From contig NZ_VIJZ01000004.1 in NCBI RefSeq assembly GCF_006874425.1, positions 496,001 to 560,000 of the forward strand: 64,000 bases of DNA, read 5' to 3'. The stretch is from Paenibacillus ottowii (GTDB lineage: Bacteria > Bacillota > Bacilli > Paenibacillales > Paenibacillaceae). Position 1 is the stretch's first letter; every line of letters starts with the position of its first letter. The position numbers were made by a program, and so were the translations under genes. The notes under the pieces were generated by a model, which was given only the letters and a program-made list of their open reading frames with translations, did not search any database and was not told where the DNA came from. This document shows, piece by piece, positions 1 through 8,254 of the stretch.

Positions 1-1284
1 GCGCATGGGCGCGAGGTATCCGCCCTGGGCACGCACCCGCGCCTCGGGCACATGCTGCTGCGCGCAGCAGCCCTTGGCCTGGCTCCGACGGCCAGTCGTC
101 TGGCAGCGCTGCTACAAGAGCGGGACCCGTTCCGTGCTCAGGGCGGAACGGATTTGCGCCCGCGGCTGGATGCCCTGCGCGAGGCGGCCTACGCCCGCAG
201 CGCGCATAGCCTGCTGGGGACGGCAGACGATACGGTGATTCGCCGTATCGTGCAGGAAAGCCGGCAGCTGCTAGCCACGCTGCCGACCACAGCCGCAGCT
301 CAGGATGAGCCTGACGGCTCCGCGGCTTGCGGGCTGCTGCTGGCCTTTGCGTATCCGGATCGGATCGCGCAGGGCCGAGGGGATGGCCGCTTTTTGCTTA
401 GCGGCGGCCGGGGGGCTCGACTCCGACAAGTGGAGTGGATGTCGCGTTCGCCCTATCTCGTCGCCGCCGAAGTGGACGACGAGGGAGCAGATGGCGCCAT
501 TCAGTTGGCGGCGCCGCTTGAACTGCAAGAGCTGATCCAGCATTGCAGCGATTTGCTGTTGGAACAAGCTAACGTATACTGGGATAGCTCCGCTTCAGCT
601 GTGAGAGCCCGCAAAGTAATTCGGCTGGGCTCGCTTATCCTAAAGGAAACGTCCTATGAGCGACCTCCGGCTGAGGAAATCGCAGCCGCCTTAATGCAGG
701 GTATCCGGGAACGTGGTCTCAAATTGCTGTCCTGGAATCGGCAAACCCTCCAGTTGCAGGCACGTTTGATTTTTATGCACTTTTCATCACCCGAGGAGTG
801 GCCAGACAGTTCAGAATCCGCGCTGTTGGATTCGCTGGAATCGTGGCTGCTACCTTTTGCGCTTGGAGCCAAAAATATAGCCGATCTGCAACGGCTGGAT
901 GGTAGCGAATTGCTGCTGGGCAGGTTGAATTGGGGACAGCGGCAACAGCTCGAACAGGAAGCACCGACGCATATACGTGTACCCAGTGGTTCACGTATTC
1001 CTGTTGATTATTCAAATCCTGAGGCTCCTGCACTGGCCGTGAGACTACAAGAACTGTTTGGCATGAAGGATACGCCCCGTATTGGGCGCGGACGTGTGCC
1101 GATTGTGCTGCATTTATTGTCACCTGCCCAGCGACCCGTGCAAGTGACTTCCGACTTGTCCAGCTTCTGGAGCGAGGCTTATTTTGAAGTTAAAAAGGAT
1201 CTGAAAGGCAGATACCCCAAGCATTATTGGCCAGATGATCCATTGGAAGCGGTGGCCACCAACAGAGCAAAGCCGAAGCGTTGA
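1..1284 (+). CDS. hrpB: ATP-dependent helicase HrpB, C-terminal part (5' truncated)
   Basis: The reading frame is open from base 1, so the start codon and helicase core lie upstream of the window; 427 codons remain. The C-terminal ~100 residues match the HrpB_C domain as I know it: THIRVPSGSRIPVDY, then GRVPIVLHLLSPAQRPVQVT, then a conserved GRYPKHYWPDDP end. HrpB is a DEAH-type RNA/DNA helicase family member whose cellular role is poorly defined. The first ~600 bases are clearly richer in G+C than the DNA after 1300. It ends in TGA with no strong terminator behind it. The family call is firm; the physiological role is not. Confidence 0.9.
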   Translation, partial: AHGREVSALGTHPRLGHMLLRAAALGLAPTASRLAALLQERDPFRAQGGTDLRPRLDALREAAYARSAHSLLGTADDTVIRRIVQESRQLLATLPTTAAAQDEPDGSAACGLLLAFAYPDRIAQGRGDGRFLLSGGRGARLRQVEWMSRSPYLVAAEVDDEGADGAIQLAAPLELQELIQHCSDLLLEQANVYWDSSASAVRARKVIRLGSLILKETSYERPPAEEIAAALMQGIRERGLKLLSWNRQTLQLQARLIFMHFSSPEEWPDSSESALLDSLESWLLPFALGAKNIADLQRLDGSELLLGRLNWGQRQQLEQEAPTHIRVPSGSRIPVDYSNPEAPALAVRLQELFGMKDTPRIGRGRVPIVLHLLSPAQRPVQVTSDLSSFWSEAYFEVKKDLKGRYPKHYWPDDPLEAVATNRAKPKR

Positions 1285-1402
1285 TCGGTAGACAAACTTG
1301 AAAAAGATTCATTATGATTTTGTAAAATCGTTTAAACGTCAGGATAGTGGGGTAATGAAAAAACGAACCACTCACCAAACAACATATTGGGAGGTAACTA
1401 TC

Positions 1403-1987
1403 ATGGCTAATAACTTAAACGATTATAACGAAAAGAAAATTGTTGGTGTTTTTGATACCGAACAAGAAGCATCTCGTGCAATTGGACAACTGCAGAGCAA
1501 AGGAATCCCAAGCAGTGAGATTTCTGTGATCACACGTGACCGTGAGGACTTGAGAACGATTAGTGAGGAGACGGGGACTAAAGCACCGGAAGGTGTAGCC
1601 ACAGGTGCGGCTACAGGTGGAGTTGTAGGCGGTGTTGCTGGCTTGCTGGCAGGCATTGGAGCATTGGCAATTCCGGGGATCGGGCCTATTCTTGCTGCTG
1701 GACCTATCGCCGCTACCCTTACCGGGGCAGCTGTCGGGGCGGGAGCAGGTGGCTTGGTCGGTGGACTGGTCGGACTTGGCATTCCAGAAGATGATGCCCG
1801 TCAATATGAGACATATGTTGATCAAGGCAAGATTTTAGTGCTAGTGGATTCCGCTGATCATCACAGGGATGTATATGATATTTTCCGCACCAACCGCTCT
1901 TTGAATGCAGATCGTTACAGAACATATGATGATACTGTGGCAGATACGCGGACAGATGCGTACACAGATACTAGAAGGAATTTGTAA
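1403..1987 (+). CDS. General stress protein, YflT domain with glycine-rich membrane-like core
   Basis: This 194-residue protein begins with a YflT-type domain (residues about 10-60, motif KKIVGVFDTEQEA, with regular beta-alpha spacing) seen in Bacillus SigB-controlled stress proteins such as YflT/GS17M. Residues about 65-130 are an almost uncharged Gly/Ala-rich stretch able to form a membrane hairpin, and the tail is Asp/Thr/Arg-rich. I chose ATG 1403 because GGGAGGT (1389-1395) sits seven bases upstream; an in-frame ATG at 1298 has no comparable site. It is monocistronic and followed by a terminator. The role in general stress is inferred from the family; I saw no clear SigB promoter. Confidence 0.75.
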   Translation: MANNLNDYNEKKIVGVFDTEQEASRAIGQLQSKGIPSSEISVITRDREDLRTISEETGTKAPEGVATGAATGGVVGGVAGLLAGIGALAIPGIGPILAAGPIAATLTGAAVGAGAGGLVGGLVGLGIPEDDARQYETYVDQGKILVLVDSADHHRDVYDIFRTNRSLNADRYRTYDDTVADTRTDAYTDTRRNL

Positions 1988-2058
1988 TCGTCGTCATGGC
2001 TGGTCGAAAACGTAATTTACAGCCGTCTGGCTCCTTCTAAATAATTAGGTTTTCTGCA

Positions 2059-2094
2059 GCAGCAGTCTCCCCATGAGGAGATTGCTGCTTTTAT
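2059..2094 (+). terminator. Rho-independent terminator after the YflT-type gene
   Basis: The hairpin AGCAGCAGTCTCC / GGAGATTGCTGCT has a CCATGA-type loop and is followed by TTTTA. It lies 70 bases after the stop codon. Confidence 0.75.
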
Positions 2095-2228
2095 GTGTTG
2101 GCTATTTATTGAATATACCTAAGAAGTTGATGCATGGCTTGGCATTGGCACCTTTATCCCTCTATATATTTTTATAGAATTGTCGTTATAATAGATTTAT
2201 AAATTGTTAGATGTAACAGGAGAGGGAC

Positions 2229-3401
2229 ATGAGTCAAAAAGAGAGAATTTCCGAAGTCGCTTTGCTGAGAGGGCTGGCTTTTGCAGCCGTTGTTCTTCAG
2301 CATTCCGTCGCACACTTTGCATTTGCGCCGGGGGCGCGCATCCAGGACGGAGTTTTAATGACACTATTATTGCTGTGTTCCAAATTTGCAGTGCCTGTGT
2401 TTGTGTTCATTACTGGGATGGTGCTATTTTACAATTATGATGGGGCCTTAAAGTATGGGACGTTTTTGCGTAAACGATTCATAGACATCATCGTTCCTTA
2501 TATCATATGGTCTCTTTTATACGAGTTGGGGAATCAGCTTGTCCAAAGTGGAGGATTTATTCACCCATTAGATTTTTTACAAAAGCTGTTGAATGGGAAA
2601 AGCAGCTATCATCTGTGGTACATCGTTATGATTATCCAATGTTATGTGTTGTTTCCAGTGTTTCGTTATGCTGTACGTCGTTTATCTGCGCTGTTGCCAA
2701 CAACATGGCGACCCGCCACATTGGCAGGATTCGGCATCCTTTATATTTTGCTCATGTTCGCGGTGGGACCCGTATATCAAATGATGGATCAGCTCCAGCT
2801 TCCCATTATTTCTTCATGGTTTACCATATACGCTGACCGGAATGTGATCTACTTTTTCTTTTATTTTGTATTAGGAGCGGCAGCCGGAATGAACGTCAAA
2901 CGTTGGAATGCTTGGGTCATGAAGGCGCAGATGGTATATTGGCCTTTGTTTATCGTGATTACAGGATACTTACTGTATGAGATGATTGGTCACTTCCAGA
3001 CGCCGCGAGGTACGGTTTTTTCCTTTAACTATTTGTCTCTGCTGCGTCCGGTCATGGCAATATATTGCGTCACGTCTATTTTTGCAGCTTATCGGGTAGC
3101 AACGTGGATTGCTCATAAGGGAGGACGTGCGGCGCGGATGCTGACCGTCATGGGGACGTTGTCCTATGGGGCCTATCTGATGCATGCCTTTATGCTGCGC
3201 GTAACCTACTATTTTGATGAAACGTTATTTGCTGACTGGAGCCATGTTCTTCGTACACTGGTTTCATTCGTTCTCTGTGTAATCTTTTCTCTTGGTGGGA
3301 CGTGGTTGCTGGCACATCTGCCTTTGGGCAAATGGATTGTAGGGCTGCGGATTCGTTCCCACCCTGTTGGAGGTCCGCCAGCTCTGCAAAAGCAAGCTTG
3401 A
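2229..3401 (+). CDS. Acyltransferase 3 family membrane protein
   Basis: A 390-residue integral membrane protein with about ten hydrophobic segments and the N-terminal signature of acyltransferase-3 enzymes (EVALLRGLAFAAVVLQHS, where the RG and the His of the first helix are typical). Members O-acetylate or acylate cell-surface sugars, exopolysaccharides or antibiotics. Start ATG 2229 follows AGGAGAGGG (2218-2226), and a TATAAT box lies at 2187-2192. The gene stands alone, so neighbours do not point to a substrate. The last ~20 residues are basic and cytoplasmic. The family is well supported; the acceptor is unknown. Confidence 0.8.
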   Translation: MSQKERISEVALLRGLAFAAVVLQHSVAHFAFAPGARIQDGVLMTLLLLCSKFAVPVFVFITGMVLFYNYDGALKYGTFLRKRFIDIIVPYIIWSLLYELGNQLVQSGGFIHPLDFLQKLLNGKSSYHLWYIVMIIQCYVLFPVFRYAVRRLSALLPTTWRPATLAGFGILYILLMFAVGPVYQMMDQLQLPIISSWFTIYADRNVIYFFFYFVLGAAAGMNVKRWNAWVMKAQMVYWPLFIVITGYLLYEMIGHFQTPRGTVFSFNYLSLLRPVMAIYCVTSIFAAYRVATWIAHKGGRAARMLTVMGTLSYGAYLMHAFMLRVTYYFDETLFADWSHVLRTLVSFVLCVIFSLGGTWLLAHLPLGKWIVGLRIRSHPVGGPPALQKQA

Positions 3402-3536
3402 TCAGCAAATCGAGTAGATCGACCCAAAATTTCAAAAAATAATGTAATTGTTTAGGGTATCATAAACTGCATTTAGCGGATGCGGAGCGTGAAATATTTC
3501 AGCGTACAAGCAAAATGGGATTAAAAGCTTTTTTGC

Positions 3537-3568
3537 AAAGATGACGAAACAATTGCTTCGTCATCTTT
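3537..3568. repeat. 12-bp perfect inverted repeat between convergent genes
   Basis: AAAGATGACGAA / TTCGTCATCTTT around an 8-base loop, between the convergent acyltransferase and map genes. It is placed like a shared terminator but has no T-tract on either strand, so the termination role is uncertain. The rest of 3402-3676 shows no gene. Confidence 0.5.
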
Positions 3569-3676
3569 GATTGAAGTCCAAGGAAGAATGGAAACAACAT
3601 ATTGAATTGTGCCTACAGGAAGTCAACGCCAATCTTGTTCCTAAAATGACGCATTCACGTCCGTGCACTTCTGTGC

Positions 3677-4423
3677 TTACTGGGCTGTTAAAATCAGTGG
3701 TCCGTCTGCCGTAATTGCGATCGTATGCTCAAATTGGGCCGACAGCTTGCCGTCGGCCGTTCTCGCCGTCCACTGATCGTCGTCGATCGTGATACGGAAC
3801 GTACCTTCGTTGATCATCGGTTCGATCGTAAACACCATGCCTTCCTTTAACCGAATGCCCTTGCCGGCTATGCCGATATGCTCGTAGCTTGGCTCCTCAT
3901 GCAGGCTCCGCCCGATCCCGTGCGCCAGTAGATCGCGTACGACTGAAAACCCGTTCGCTTCCGCATGCTGTTGAATCGCCGACGTTATGTCGCCGAGCCG
4001 GCCCCCAGGGAGTGCCCGGGCGATCCCCAGATCCAAGCATTCCTTTGCCACCTTCATTAATTTTTGCGCCTCCGGCCGGATATTGCCCACCGCATAGCAC
4101 CAGCACGCATCGCCGAACCATCCGCCATACTCCACGACGATGTCGAGCTTCAGCAAGTCACCATCCATAAGCTTCTGGTTCGAAGGAATGCCGTGCGCCA
4201 CCACATCGTTGACCGAAATGCAGGTTTCAGCGGGGAACCCGTTGTACCCTTTCGTAAACTGCTTGCCGCCCAGCTTGGTGATATGTCTGGCAACAAAGTC
4301 ATTTATTTCCCGGGTAGTAATTCCAGGCTCGATCAGCTTGCCTACCTCGCGGTAGCAGTCCGCAACGATTTGGCTCGCTGGCTTCATCTCTTCGATTTCC
4401 CTAGGTGATTTTAAAATGATCAT
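3677..4423 (-). CDS. map: Type I methionine aminopeptidase
   Basis: A 248-residue cytosolic metalloprotease that removes the initiator Met from nascent proteins. All expected residues are present: His77 (NDVVAHGIP), metal ligands Asp94 (LLKLDIV) and Asp105 (WFGDA), His168 (LAHGIGRSLHEEP), Glu201 (FTIEPM) and Glu232 (AQFEHT). Length equals that of the bacterial type I enzymes without an N-terminal extension. It lies 26 bp behind a TetR gene on the same strand and is probably cotranscribed with it. The essential map copy is normally in the ribosomal-protein cluster (rpsM/rpoA region); this one is not, so it is likely a second, accessory enzyme. The residue after Asp105 departs from the usual DTS pattern (DACWCY). 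Confidence 0.92.
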   Translation of the reverse strand: MIILKSPREIEEMKPASQIVADCYREVGKLIEPGITTREINDFVARHITKLGGKQFTKGYNGFPAETCISVNDVVAHGIPSNQKLMDGDLLKLDIVVEYGGWFGDACWCYAVGNIRPEAQKLMKVAKECLDLGIARALPGGRLGDITSAIQQHAEANGFSVVRDLLAHGIGRSLHEEPSYEHIGIAGKGIRLKEGMVFTIEPMINEGTFRITIDDDQWTARTADGKLSAQFEHTIAITADGPLILTAQ

Positions 4424-4449
4424 CTTTGTTTGTTCGCTCCTTATCCATT

Positions 4450-5184
4450 CTATAATTTTAAAAACTGGACGATATCCCTAGCCTCCTCGTGCAGCTTTCC
4501 GCGGCGAAGCGAAAGCGAGGCGCAGCCGACCAAGGCAGCCAGCAGCATCTCCGCACGTTGTAGCTGATGCGGTGAATTCGCCGCGTTTTCGCCAGAAGCG
4601 GCAACCCCGTCGACCGCACGCTCTGTTTCCAGCAGCACGGCCAGCGGCGCGAGCACTTCCCGGCGATAAGCGGCCGAGAGCGGGGCCGAGCGCCCTTCAG
4701 GTAGCGCGGCAAAGCCCTCGCCGGCCAGCTTGTGCAGCAGGTACAGGGCGTGGTCCTCTGCCCAAAGCTGCAACAGCCGGACGCCGGCGGCGGCAACAGG
4801 GCCGAGCTCTGCGGCAGCGGTTGTTTCGCGGCTTTCGCTTTGGAAATCGGCGGCAGCCATGTTCATGGTGTCCGCCGCCGCAGCTAAGCCGAAATGCCCG
4901 CCTGCCAGCGCCTCTCCCGAAACTGAAACGCGAGGGGCCTCCAACGGGGTCTCCGGCCATCCCCCGGCACGCTCTAACGCGTCCCATAGCAGATCATTGA
5001 GCAAATCGCCTTTATTGCTGTAATAATGGTAAACCGTGCCATAGCCGAGACCCGCCTGCACGGCCACATCGCGGATTTCAAGTAGAGGACCTTTATTCAA
5101 AAATACATCGGCAGCGGCTTTTCGGATTTGCGCCAGACGCCGCAGCCGAATCTCTTCATTTTGTTCTTTCGTGCGTGGAGACAT
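4450..5184 (-). CDS. TetR-family transcriptional regulator
   Basis: A 244-residue regulator with an N-terminal TetR helix-turn-helix at about residues 36-57 (IRDVAVQAGLGYGTVYHYYSNKGDLL, here split for reading: IRDVAVQAGLGYGT then VYHYYSNKGDLL). The ligand-binding C-terminal part is Ala/Leu-rich and not recognisable. The gene has higher G+C than its surroundings, with GCGGC-rich codons, unlike the A+T-rich region just upstream. It probably heads a two-gene unit with map 26 bp downstream, and by analogy would repress it. The start ATG 5184 follows GAGGTGAACG. The ligand is unknown. Confidence 0.85.
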   Translation of the reverse strand: MSPRTKEQNEEIRLRRLAQIRKAAADVFLNKGPLLEIRDVAVQAGLGYGTVYHYYSNKGDLLNDLLWDALERAGGWPETPLEAPRVSVSGEALAGGHFGLAAAADTMNMAAADFQSESRETTAAAELGPVAAAGVRLLQLWAEDHALYLLHKLAGEGFAALPEGRSAPLSAAYRREVLAPLAVLLETERAVDGVAASGENAANSPHQLQRAEMLLAALVGCASLSLRRGKLHEEARDIVQFLKL

Positions 5185-5565
5185 CTTGTCCGTTCACCTC
5201 TTTTTTTTGACCTACTCTTATGTCAATATAAAACATCGGGTTGCGAATAACAAGGGATTAGCTAAAAAGATTTCCGGCTAGCCTAGAAGGCCGGGGAATA
5301 CTTTTTTAAGTATGTATTATTATGTTGTTTCAACATATGAAAAATTCATAAAAGAAAACCCAGAAATCACTCCTCAGCGCTCTACATACTACCCTAGAAC
5401 GCTTCATTTCACGGCTCTCATCACCTTAAAAGAGGTCACAAGGGACGAAGATTCTCGTAAGCTCTCCTATTTATGAAAGGAAATAGTCTATGGACCCGGA
5501 GTGGTTTATAATGGAAGGTAAGCTGCTTAAATAAGGTTTAAATAAGGTATAGAGGAGGCTGTGAA
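5185..5565. promoter_or_regulatory. Divergent intergenic region between tetR and the rtp-like gene
   Basis: No gene seen in these 381 bases. They hold a 7-bp inverted repeat TATGTTG-TTT-CAACATA (5321-5337), the word AGTATGTA at 5309-5316 and again inverted at 5383-5390, a likely -10 box TATAAT (5507-5512) and a perfect tandem repeat TTAAATAAGGT x2 (5527-5548) just before the ribosome site GAGGAGG of the next gene. Confidence 0.55.
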
Positions 5566-5928
5566 ATGGCGTTTATGATATCCCAGCGGGCTTTTATCAA
5601 AATTTATCTAATCACAATGGTAGAGAGGCATCGCGGATATGGATATCAGATGCTCGAATCGATGAAAGATGAGTTCAGTAGTTTCGGCTATGTTCCACCT
5701 CAAAGTGAGGTATACCGGGCACTGCATGAACTGGTTCAGGAAGGCGTTTTTTACCGTACCAAGAAATTAAAAGGAACAGACCCGCGTGTAGATTTTCAGG
5801 AGATTGTGCTCTATCATTTCACAGACGATGGGGAAGAGAAAGCACGGCTGTACAAAAAGCAGGTTAAAGCCGATCTGGACCGTTGCTTAGGTATGCTGCA
5901 TAAAGCGGAACAAGACAACTATTCCTAA
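5566..5928 (+). CDS. Replication terminator protein (RTP) family winged-helix protein
   Basis: This 120-residue protein resembles Bacillus subtilis RTP (122 aa) along nearly its whole length as I remember that sequence: QRAFIKIYLITM (RTP QRAFLKLYMITM), EVYRALHELVQEG (EVYRSLHELLDDG), EIVLYHF (EVVLYQF), ARLYKKQVKADLDRC (AKLYKKQLKVELDRC). RTP is a dimeric winged-helix protein that binds Ter sites and blocks the replicative helicase in one direction. The core (about 8-85) carries the winged helix and the C-terminal helix would dimerise. ATG 5566 follows GAGGAGG. It could instead be a paralogue acting as an ordinary regulator, since RTP and PadR-like folds are close. It sits 10 bases before an oxidoreductase gene, which is unusual for a terminator protein. 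Confidence 0.72.
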   Translation: MAFMISQRAFIKIYLITMVERHRGYGYQMLESMKDEFSSFGYVPPQSEVYRALHELVQEGVFYRTKKLKGTDPRVDFQEIVLYHFTDDGEEKARLYKKQVKADLDRCLGMLHKAEQDNYS

Positions 5929-5944
5929 CGACGAAAGGATGAGA

Positions 5945-6952
5945 ATGATGGGTAGAAAGCTGAAATGGGGCATTTTAGGCACGGCGGAGATCGCTAGAAT
6001 TGCTGTAATTCCGGCGATTCAGCAGTCCGAACGTGGAGAAGTGCTAGGCATTGCCAGTCGTGATGCGGATAAAGCCGCCGAGGCTGCCCGAGAGTTCGAT
6101 ATTCCGAGAAGTTATGGAAGCTATGACGAGCTGTTGGCAGATCCCGATATCGGAGCGGTGTATATCCCGTTACCGAACCATTTGCATGAAGAGTGGACCA
6201 TTAAGGCCGCGGAGGCCGGGAAGCATGTTTTGTGTGAAAAACCGTCTTCTCTTAGCTCGGCCGGGACAAGCCGTATGATTGAAGCGTGTCGCCGGGCAGG
6301 AGTGACGTTTGCGGAAGCTTTTATGTATCGCTATCATCCCAAACATCGAAGAATTAAGGAAATCATCAATAGTGGGGAAATTGGTGACATTCGCGGCATT
6401 CACTGTACGTTTACATTTAACAATACCGATCAGGCAGATAATGTACGCTTTAATAAAAGCATGGGCGGCGGCTCGTTATATGATGTGGGCGTGTATCCAA
6501 TCTCAGCCGCTCGTATGTATTTGGATCGGGAACCGGAGGCAGTGACAGTACATGCTTTATTTTCCCCCGAGCATGACAACGTTGATATGATGGCTTCCGG
6601 CCTGCTGGAATTTCCGGGTGGAGTCAACCTTACCTTCGATTGTGGTATGTGGGCAGCCAACCGTTCCAATATGGAAATTCTCGGTAGCAAGGGTACGATT
6701 GCGATGCCCAAAATGTTCGGTTGGGAAAGAACGTCTGTCGTACCGCAGATTTTCGTTCATGTCGGCTCGGTTACGCGTGAGGAACGTTTGAAAGGTTTTA
6801 ATTCTTTTGAATTGCAAGCAGATGCTTTTGCCGAAGCGGTGCTTGACGGTATTCCGTTGCCATATGAGCCAGAAGATGCGGTGAGCAATATGAAGGTAAT
6901 CGACGCTTGTATTGAGTCAGCTCGCAGTCGAAAGCGGATAGAAATTGGGTAA
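5945..6952 (+). CDS. Gfo/Idh/MocA family NAD(P)-dependent oxidoreductase
   Basis: About 335 residues with the N-terminal Rossmann motif (KWGILGTAEIARIAVIPAI), the conserved cofactor/substrate motif CEKP (HVLCEKPSS) near residue 95, and the C-terminal alpha/beta domain of the Gfo/Idh/MocA family. Such enzymes oxidise or reduce sugars, inositols or their derivatives. Three close ATGs occur at 5939, 5945 and 5948; AAAGGA ends at 5939, so 5945 or 5948 gives proper spacing. It is probably cotranscribed with the rtp-like gene 10-20 bases upstream and is followed by a strong terminator. The substrate cannot be named. Confidence 0.85.
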   Translation: MMGRKLKWGILGTAEIARIAVIPAIQQSERGEVLGIASRDADKAAEAAREFDIPRSYGSYDELLADPDIGAVYIPLPNHLHEEWTIKAAEAGKHVLCEKPSSLSSAGTSRMIEACRRAGVTFAEAFMYRYHPKHRRIKEIINSGEIGDIRGIHCTFTFNNTDQADNVRFNKSMGGGSLYDVGVYPISAARMYLDREPEAVTVHALFSPEHDNVDMMASGLLEFPGGVNLTFDCGMWAANRSNMEILGSKGTIAMPKMFGWERTSVVPQIFVHVGSVTREERLKGFNSFELQADAFAEAVLDGIPLPYEPEDAVSNMKVIDACIESARSRKRIEIG

Positions 6953-6983
6953 GCGAGATCATCGTATTTTCGGAAGACATAGA

Positions 6984-7016
6984 AAAGCAGCCTGTCTATG
7001 GACAAGCTGCTTTTTT
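6984..7016. terminator. Bidirectional terminator
   Basis: AAAAGCAGCCTGTC / GACAAGCTGCTTTTTT around TATG. A-run on one side and T-run on the other let it serve both the oxidoreductase and the convergent yteA-like gene. Confidence 0.85.
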
Positions 7017-7066
7017 AGATGAACCAATACATAGATATCTTCAATGAACTTTTGCACATGCTAGCA

Positions 7067-7636
7067 TCACATATTTTCATCATAATCTGTGACATCACGC
7101 TTGGCGGCTGTCGCAGGCGAGTTTGATGTGCCGTATTTTTCCACCGCGTCCCATGCGCCCGCATCGTCAAATCGCCCTGCATTCCGTTGGCGAACCTCAC
7201 CTGCACCTTTGGGTGGCGAAGTCATAACCTGTTCCTCGATTGGGCGGTCATTTGATAATTCTCGATTTGGAGTGTGCTTGACGGTATAGGCGGTATATGG
7301 AATGGCCTGCAACCGTTCAAAAGGAATTTCTTCGCCGCTCTCCACACATATTCCATACGTTCCGTCCTGCATCCGTTGCAAGGCTGCATTGACCTGCTCC
7401 AGCTCGTTCTCCAGCGACTCATTAATCGCCAGATCACGGGATCGTTCAAAGGTTTCCGTCCCTATATCAGCGGGGTGGTTATCGTAGGACGAGAGCTCAC
7501 CTGTGGAATCTGTCAGTGCTTCTCCCAATTGCGTATTTTCCTGATCGTTTTGCTTAAAATGCTTTTCTAAATCCTTTTTCTGCTCCAGCAACATATGTTT
7601 CAGCTCTGCAAGCTGCGAATCGTTCAAATGTTTCAT
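7067..7636 (-). CDS. yteA: TraR/DksA-type protein, YteA-like
   Basis: A 189-residue acidic protein with an N-terminal coiled-coil-like part (residues 1-85) and a DksA/TraR zinc-finger-like motif near 95-125 (GTYGICVESGEEIPFERLQA). Only one of the four finger cysteines is kept (GICVESG instead of CxxC), as in the YteA/YocK subfamily of Bacilli, so zinc binding is doubtful. YteA is annotated as sporulation-associated in Bacillus; the mechanism is not established. I chose ATG 7636 because GGGGAGA (7650-7644) is seven bases away, while the in-frame ATG at 7642 is too close. Monocistronic. Confidence 0.75.
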   Translation of the reverse strand: MKHLNDSQLAELKHMLLEQKKDLEKHFKQNDQENTQLGEALTDSTGELSSYDNHPADIGTETFERSRDLAINESLENELEQVNAALQRMQDGTYGICVESGEEIPFERLQAIPYTAYTVKHTPNRELSNDRPIEEQVMTSPPKGAGEVRQRNAGRFDDAGAWDAVEKYGTSNSPATAAKRDVTDYDENM

Positions 7637-7779
7637 GATCATCTCTCCCCTTCATGGTCTGTATGAGTGGCGCGTATGCTTTTTTATACCCGTTCATAGG
7701 GCAGCGCAATCAGCAGAGACTTTTATTCCCAGCCTAGAATGTGATATAAAAAGAATAGTGTGTTAAGGAGGGAAAACCG

Positions 7780-8157
7780 ATGGATGAACATATGAAGCGT
7801 CGTCTGGATAAGCAAAAGCAGTTGTTTAAACAACTGGGCATTCAGCTGGACGCGCTCTCCATTCATGAGAAACAGTTTAAAAATAAAATGCGTGGCTATG
7901 ATCCAGACGAGGTAGATGCCTTTCTGGATGAAGTGATCAAGGATTACGAACGCTTTTATGCGAATATAGCCGACCTGATGGACAAGTGGCAGGAGCAGCA
8001 GGCAACCATACGTGATTTGAAAAATGCACCCAAGCCTGCCGCCGACTTTAATGCACTTGACCGTCGTCAACTGGAAGATATCATCAAGCAGCTAGAATAT
8101 AGTGTGCGCCAATTAAAAGTGCGAGTACGCCCTGAAAATGACTTTTTTCCCGAGTAA
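7780..8157 (+). CDS. DivIVA/GpsB-like cell division protein
   Basis: A 125-residue protein with a DivIVA N-terminal domain at about residues 27-70 (LSIHEKQFKNKMRGYDPDEVDAF, whose RGYDPDEVDxFLD core is the family hallmark) and a C-terminal short helix (LDRRQLEDIIKQLEYSV) that resembles the trimer/hexamer region of GpsB. GpsB couples septal peptidoglycan synthesis to the divisome at the membrane. Compared with B. subtilis GpsB (98 aa) there is an N-terminal extension of about 25 residues and no canonical LT/LS start. RBS TAAGGAGGG ends at 7772. It may be a GpsB paralogue rather than GpsB itself. Confidence 0.75.
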   Translation: MDEHMKRRLDKQKQLFKQLGIQLDALSIHEKQFKNKMRGYDPDEVDAFLDEVIKDYERFYANIADLMDKWQEQQATIRDLKNAPKPAADFNALDRRQLEDIIKQLEYSVRQLKVRVRPENDFFPE

Positions 8158-8254
8158 GGAGTAGTAAGCACTGTGTCGCTGACCCTAATGTGGTATGATG
8201 TAAACATGCATTTTACCAAATATTTAATGAGGCACACATATAAAGGTGGTTAAC

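Noticed and set aside
1423..1825. Long minus-strand frames opposite the YflT-type stress gene
   Set aside because: They mirror the Gly/Ala-rich coding strand, lack ribosome sites and have low-complexity Pro/Ala/Thr composition. The plus-strand gene has a perfect site and a known domain.
3537..3568. Firm terminator call for the hairpin between convergent genes
   Set aside because: No T-tract on either strand; kept only as an inverted repeat.
4572..5023. Plus-strand and other-frame open frames across the TetR gene
   Set aside because: Arg/Pro/Ala-rich shadows caused by high G+C; the minus-strand TetR product has a clear helix-turn-helix.
5300..5340. A true Ter site for the RTP homologue
   Set aside because: Only the TATGTA part of the remembered core is matched; too weak to annotate as a replication terminator site.
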